A stretch of 64,000 nt of DNA from Aquabacterium fontiphilum (GTDB lineage Bacteria; Pseudomonadota; Gammaproteobacteria; Burkholderiales; Burkholderiaceae_C). Where the stretch lies: contig NZ_JAAAPN010000002.1 of the NCBI RefSeq assembly GCF_009909205.1, positions 248,001-312,000 on the forward strand, in the 5' to 3' direction. Positions 60,580-64,000 of this stretch are shown here, piece after piece. The notes beneath the pieces were generated by a model. The model ran no database searches. It was not told the DNA's origin and saw only the letters and a list, made by a program, of their open reading frames with translations. Positions within the stretch are counted from its first letter, which is position 1, and each line of letters starts with the position of its first letter. The position numbers were made by a program, and so were the translations under genes.

Positions 60580-62663
60580 CCGTTGAATTGGTGTCGCCCT
60601 TCGAAGAAAGATGGGCAGATCTCTCAAACCCCAAGAGGTGCTTCTCAGTAAAAGAACTGCAGCTGCTTGAGAAGCAGTATGCCCCGCGCGAGGCTGTCCC
60701 CCTCTGCCAACCCGGCAAGTCCTGCGAGAACAACCTCTTCCTTGGATTCTTCTTTGATGGCACGCGCAACAACTACGCCAATAGCTTCAAAGCCAAGGAC
60801 AACACCTTCTCTAATGTCGCTAGGCTGTTTGACGCCTTCCCTGGCGAAGTCATTGCACCCAAGGCGGTCATATCAACGGCAGAGCCTTGGCCCAGTATCG
60901 GATCGTTCAACAACTACCTCCGCATCTACACCCCCGGCGTCGGAACGCCTTTCGAAGAAATCAAGGACAGCGGCGAAGGACTGGATGCCACCATGGGCGC
61001 AGCCACCGCTCGCTGGGGCGAACGCCGCCTCGTCTGGGCCTTGTGCCAAGCCATCAATGCGGTGCACCTGTATCTGACCAAGGACACCTTCGTCAAACCG
61101 CAACAAGTGCTGCAACTGGCTGAGCAGATCCGGCTTGATGGCGAGCAGCTCCGGCACCAGCCCAGTCGCTGGCAGGTGCTGTTCTACGGACCCAAAGCCA
61201 AGGATTTTCTCCAGCGTCTGCTGGCGTCATGGCACCAGTCCATTCGCGCCCACATGCCTGAGTTGGTCACGGGCACACGTCCCCGAATCGACCCTGGCAT
61301 CATCAAACATGTCTACGTCAGCGCCTTTGGCTTTTCGCGTGGCGCCACAGCAGCCCGCGCCTACACCAACTGGTTGCTCGCCTTGTGTGAAATGGACGCG
61401 CAACTCACGGGCCAGACAGGCTATACCCTGGGCGGGTTTCCTGTCACGTTCGATTTCCTCGGTTTGTTCGACACGGTGGCCTCAGTGGGCACCGCGGGCA
61501 TCGCACCCAGCGGCTTCGGCACCGGTCACGGCGCATGGGCCGATCCTGAGCGGTCGCTGCGAGTCCCTGCCGACGTCAGATGTCTTCACATCGTCTCGGC
61601 CCATGAGGTGCGTCGTTGTTTCCCCTTGGACGCGATATCCGTGCGTGGCGCAATGTCCGCCAAACACCGCGAAGTCATCATGCCGGGGGTGCACTCCGAC
61701 ATCGGCGGCGGCTATGCCCCTGGCGAGCAAGGACGCGGAGTGGACCCGCAAGGCGCAGACATGCTGTCGCGTGTGGCGCTGGCCTTGATGTACCGAGAGG
61801 CCCGCTTGTCAGGCGCCCCCTTGAAGCTTGAGAAAGCGGCGCCAGTCGCACGGCAGCGCTTTGCCGTACACCCTGATGTCATCCAGGCACTCAATGCATA
61901 CATCAATGCATGCACAGTGCGAACCGGCCACTTCCGCGACATCATGCGCGACCAGATGAGGTGGAGCATCTTGTGGCGTAAGCAATGGGCTGGCCGAATG
62001 GCACGCAGCGCCAGCGTTCAGCGCGCAGCGCAAGTGGACCGAAACGACATCGAGAGTGCGGACCAGGAGTTCGTCGCGGAGATCGCGGCCTTCCAGGCCT
62101 GGATGAAGGCACCTTCATTCACCAAGCAGGTGATGGTCTGCCCCAAGCCTGAGATGGGCATCTGCATCGACATGGAGCAAACGGTCAGCAACCTGCCCGG
62201 CATCGACCCCGAGCGGCTGCCCGAATGGCGCGATATCGCAGCGTTCTGGCACGAGACCGAGATCCCTGCTGCCATCGCTCATCTGCTCGAGAACTTTGTG
62301 CATGACTCCCGCGCCTGGTTCAAGCTCATGCCTGGCTCCACCGAGGCCGCTGATGTTGAGAAAGAACTCAAGCAGTGGGTCAAACTGTACGACAGCTATA
62401 CGGCCATTCAGAAAGACCCTGTGGCACTTGGGTTGGCAGGAGGCTACGTACCGCAGCCTCTGAGCAAGGACAAGATCGAGTGGGTCAAGGCTTACAAGCA
62501 GAATGGCAAGATCCCACCGATGAAGACAACGGGACGCGAGCCTTTCGAGCTGGGGGCGGGCTACTTGCGCTTCCGACGCGTTTACTCGGGCGCCAGAAAC
62601 TGGAGGCTGACACAGCAGTCTCCAGCCACACCAATCGGTGAGCCCATGACAGCGGTGAGCTAG
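60576..62663 (+). CDS. tle1: Tle1-family (DUF2235) type VI phospholipase effector
   Basis: This 695-residue alpha/beta hydrolase has the DUF2235 opening FFFDGTRNN (about 58-66), nucleophile S254 in GFSRG, acid D299 in FLGLFDTVASVG and base H373 in MPGVHSDIGGGY, a complete triad. Tle1 enzymes cleave phospholipids in competitor membranes, mostly as phospholipase A2. The C-terminal ~300 residues are helical and probably form the membrane-anchoring module seen in Tle1 of Pseudomonas. It overlaps the DUF3304 gene (ATGA), and the effector is probably carried by the VgrG upstream through the DUF4123 adaptor. Confidence 0.92.
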   Translation: MTVELVSPFEERWADLSNPKRCFSVKELQLLEKQYAPREAVPLCQPGKSCENNLFLGFFFDGTRNNYANSFKAKDNTFSNVARLFDAFPGEVIAPKAVISTAEPWPSIGSFNNYLRIYTPGVGTPFEEIKDSGEGLDATMGAATARWGERRLVWALCQAINAVHLYLTKDTFVKPQQVLQLAEQIRLDGEQLRHQPSRWQVLFYGPKAKDFLQRLLASWHQSIRAHMPELVTGTRPRIDPGIIKHVYVSAFGFSRGATAARAYTNWLLALCEMDAQLTGQTGYTLGGFPVTFDFLGLFDTVASVGTAGIAPSGFGTGHGAWADPERSLRVPADVRCLHIVSAHEVRRCFPLDAISVRGAMSAKHREVIMPGVHSDIGGGYAPGEQGRGVDPQGADMLSRVALALMYREARLSGAPLKLEKAAPVARQRFAVHPDVIQALNAYINACTVRTGHFRDIMRDQMRWSILWRKQWAGRMARSASVQRAAQVDRNDIESADQEFVAEIAAFQAWMKAPSFTKQVMVCPKPEMGICIDMEQTVSNLPGIDPERLPEWRDIAAFWHETEIPAAIAHLLENFVHDSRAWFKLMPGSTEAADVEKELKQWVKLYDSYTAIQKDPVALGLAGGYVPQPLSKDKIEWVKAYKQNGKIPPMKTTGREPFELGAGYLRFRRVYSGARNWRLTQQSPATPIGEPMTAVS

Positions 62664-62688
62664 TTCTGGGCGCCGATCGAGGTCGACC

Positions 62689-63258
62689 GTGAGCGATCCA
62701 TCCCCCTACGCCATGTCGTTGCGCTCCTACCCCGGCGGCCACTGCTGGCGTGTCGAGGTCATGCGCAAGGGCGAAGTGTTTCGCAAATACTTCACGGCGG
62801 CCCGCTATGGCTCGGTCGAGCAGGCGAGGGTGGCGGCCGAGGCGTGGCGCAACATGGTTTGCGAGAGGCACCCGCTGCACACCGCTCAGGAAGTATCGCA
62901 GCGCTTGACGGTGCGAAACACCAGCGGGTGCCCGGGTGTGTACCGTATCCGAACCCGGCGCAAGCGCCCCGATGGCACGGTGCGCGAGCACTGGCACTGG
63001 GAAGCGCGCACGCCCAACGGGATCAAGCCGACCAAGAAGCGGGCTTTTGCCGTGGAACGCTACGGCGAGCAGGGCGCGTATGACCGCGCGGTTGCGGCCA
63101 GGCAGGAGTTTGTTCAGGCGCTCACTGGTTACTTCGTGGGTGGCTTGCTGACTTGGCACAAGGACGATCTGCCTGGGTTGGCACTCCGGCAAGGGGCTGA
63201 GTCGGCACCGACAGATGCCCCGCTCACACCAGCCCGTTGCGGATCGCGTACACCGTGA
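62689..63258 (+). CDS. Protein with two AP2-like DNA-binding domains
   Basis: This 189-residue protein has two AP2/ERF-like repeats: a degenerate first one (YAMSLRSYPGGHCWRVEVMRKGEVFRKYFTAARYGSVEQARVAAEAWRNMV) and a clear second one starting NTSGCPGVYRIRTRRKRPDG and ending AFAVERYGEQGAYDRAVAARQEFV. Bacterial AP2 domains usually accompany HNH homing endonucleases or integrases; none is present here. GAGG six bases before GTG 62689 supports the start. It lies 25 bases after tle1 and converges with a response regulator, overlapping its gene by 35 bases. It may be a regulator or the residue of a mobile element. Confidence 0.75.
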   Translation: MSDPSPYAMSLRSYPGGHCWRVEVMRKGEVFRKYFTAARYGSVEQARVAAEAWRNMVCERHPLHTAQEVSQRLTVRNTSGCPGVYRIRTRRKRPDGTVREHWHWEARTPNGIKPTKKRAFAVERYGEQGAYDRAVAARQEFVQALTGYFVGGLLTWHKDDLPGLALRQGAESAPTDAPLTPARCGSRTP

Positions 63259-63853
63259 GCTCGGAGTTGTTGCTCAGGCCGAGCTTCTCCAGCACCCGTG
63301 CGCGGTAGACGCTCACGGTCTTGGGACTGAGCAGCAACTGCTCGGCGATGTCCGACAGGCGTTTGCCCGAAGCGATCATCACGAGCGTCTGCAGTTCACG
63401 GTCAGACAGTTTCTGGTGAGCTTCTTCCTGCGCGGGGGCTGTCAGGTTGTCCACCAGCATCTGCGCCATTTCGGGCGTGACGTACTTTTTTCCCTGAGAG
63501 ACGGTGCGCACGGCGGCGACGATCTGCGCCGCGTCGCTGCCCTTGTTGAGGTAGCCGCTGGCGCCGGCCTTCAGGGCCCGCATCGCGTACTGGTCTTCCG
63601 GGTACATCGATACCACCAGCACCTTGACCGGGTTGCCTTCTTCTTTGAGCACGTGCAACACGTCCAGGCCGCTGCGCCCGGGCAGGTTGATGTCGAGCAC
63701 GAGCACATCGCAGCGCTTGTCGCGCAGCAGCGTACGCAATTCACCGTAATCGGCTGCTTCGCCGACCACTTCGATGTCGTCGGCATCGGCCAGGGTGTCC
63801 CGGATGCCACGGCGGATCAGCGCGTGGTCGTCACACAGCATCACTTGGATCAT
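63224..63853 (-). CDS. NarL/FixJ-family response regulator
   Basis: This 209-residue protein has a receiver domain (about 1-120) with acidic residues D8-D9, phospho-acceptor D54 in VLDINLPGRSG and a Lys in YLNKGS. A LuxR-type helix-turn-helix follows (LSDRELQTLVMIASGKRLSDIAEQLLLSPKTVSVYRARVLEKLGL). I chose ATG 63853 because its first four bases overlap the stop of the upstream sensor kinase (ATGA) and GGGG lies seven bases before; an ATG at 63865 lacks a Shine-Dalgarno. It is the probable cognate regulator of that kinase. Confidence 0.94.
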   Translation of the reverse strand: MIQVMLCDDHALIRRGIRDTLADADDIEVVGEAADYGELRTLLRDKRCDVLVLDINLPGRSGLDVLHVLKEEGNPVKVLVVSMYPEDQYAMRALKAGASGYLNKGSDAAQIVAAVRTVSQGKKYVTPEMAQMLVDNLTAPAQEEAHQKLSDRELQTLVMIASGKRLSDIAEQLLLSPKTVSVYRARVLEKLGLSNNSELTVYAIRNGLV

Positions 63854-64000
63854 AGTCTGCCCCATGAGGTGGGGTCGTCTGGGTCGGTGTCGGTGTCGGG
63901 GTCGGCGTCGAGATCAGGGAGCAGGCGATCAATGAAGCCATTCTCGGGGCCGGACAGGGGGACTGACAAGATCAGGGTTGTCCCGCCCGGGTTGCTGCTG
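63850..64000 (-). CDS. Sensor histidine kinase, C-terminal end (truncated by window)
   Basis: The last 49 residues are visible on the minus strand: a final HATPase segment (NPGGTTLILSVPL) followed by SGPENGFIDRLLPDL and an acidic tail of Asp-X repeats ending DDPTSWGRL. The NPGGTT strand is typical of sensor kinase ATPase domains. The stop overlaps the NarL-type regulator start by four bases. Most of the gene lies beyond the right edge. Confidence 0.85.
   Translation of the reverse strand, partial: SSNPGGTTLILSVPLSGPENGFIDRLLPDLDADPDTDTDPDDPTSWGRL
63874..63909. repeat. Hexanucleotide-like repeats coding the kinase Asp-rich tail
   Basis: Runs of GTCGGT/GTCGGG/GTCGGC/GTCGTC units on the plus strand encode alternating Asp with Thr, Pro or Ala on the minus strand. 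Slippage in this tract would change the tail in units of two residues. Confidence 0.6.

Noticed and set aside
1-64000. CRISPR arrays, insertion sequences, rRNA
   Set aside because: No regularly spaced direct repeats, transposase motifs or rRNA sequence were seen.

Overview
The window is high-GC chromosomal DNA from a betaproteobacterium, most likely order Burkholderiales near the Comamonadaceae / Sphaerotilus-Aquabacterium-Leptothrix group. The reasons are the mrcA | pilMNOPQ-aroK arrangement, lptM-lysA divergent from cyaY, two Burkholderiales-type 16-strand porins, a PEP-CTERM sorting tag, and recurring TANAAT -10 elements placed directly in front of start codons. Placement is by gene content and protein style only; no database search was possible. 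About 58 protein genes and one tRNA are called. They are densely packed, no gap exceeds 300 bases, and there is no transposase, integrase, CRISPR array or rRNA.

Layout. 1-1600: the end of a hybrid sensor kinase and its OmpR-type regulator. 1621-2854: a radical SAM gene with a near-perfect LexA box overlapping its start codon. 2870-8254: an M48 peptidase, argG with unusual Lys/Ala/Pro tails at both ends followed by ppnP, then a CsgG-like lipoprotein and an exported partner. 8451-16088: murB, yajQ, an aspartic protease, an RsuA-type pseudouridine synthase, ribF, ileS and lspA. 16181-25607: a class V aminotransferase, an RND efflux pair, a DUF2189 membrane protein, a PEP-CTERM protein, a DMT exporter and a rhomboid protease. 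25718-30089: pyrimidine salvage (upp-codA), tRNA-Leu(CAA), sulfur metabolism (cysM-tusA) and ruvB. 30283-32835: two porins, each closed by a strong terminator. 32938-42647: lysA/lptM, cyaY, PBP1A (mrcA) and the type IV pilus assembly operon pilMNOPQ. 42673-55772: aroK, galU, valS, a universal stress protein with an FNR/Anr-like box, a three-gene membrane-envelope operon followed by a beta-CASP nuclease, an M48 peptidase with a DUF898 protein, uvrD and dps.

55889-63258 is the main accessory island: a type VI secretion spike and effector module (vgrG, DUF4123 adaptor, DUF3304 exported protein as likely immunity factor, and a Tle1/DUF2235 lipase with a complete Ser-Asp-His triad) followed by a protein with two AP2-like domains. 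The window closes with a NarL-type regulator translationally coupled to a sensor kinase whose C-terminus is an Asp-rich repeat.

Recurring themes: many stop/start overlaps (ATGA or TGATG) imply translational coupling, and at least five housekeeping genes have a -10 box ending only 6-7 bases before ATG with no Shine-Dalgarno sequence, which predicts leaderless transcripts. The most unusual items are the double-tailed ArgG, the LexA-controlled leaderless radical SAM gene, the Tle1 module with its neighbouring AP2 protein, and the palindromic operator candidates upstream of vgrG and of the first porin.
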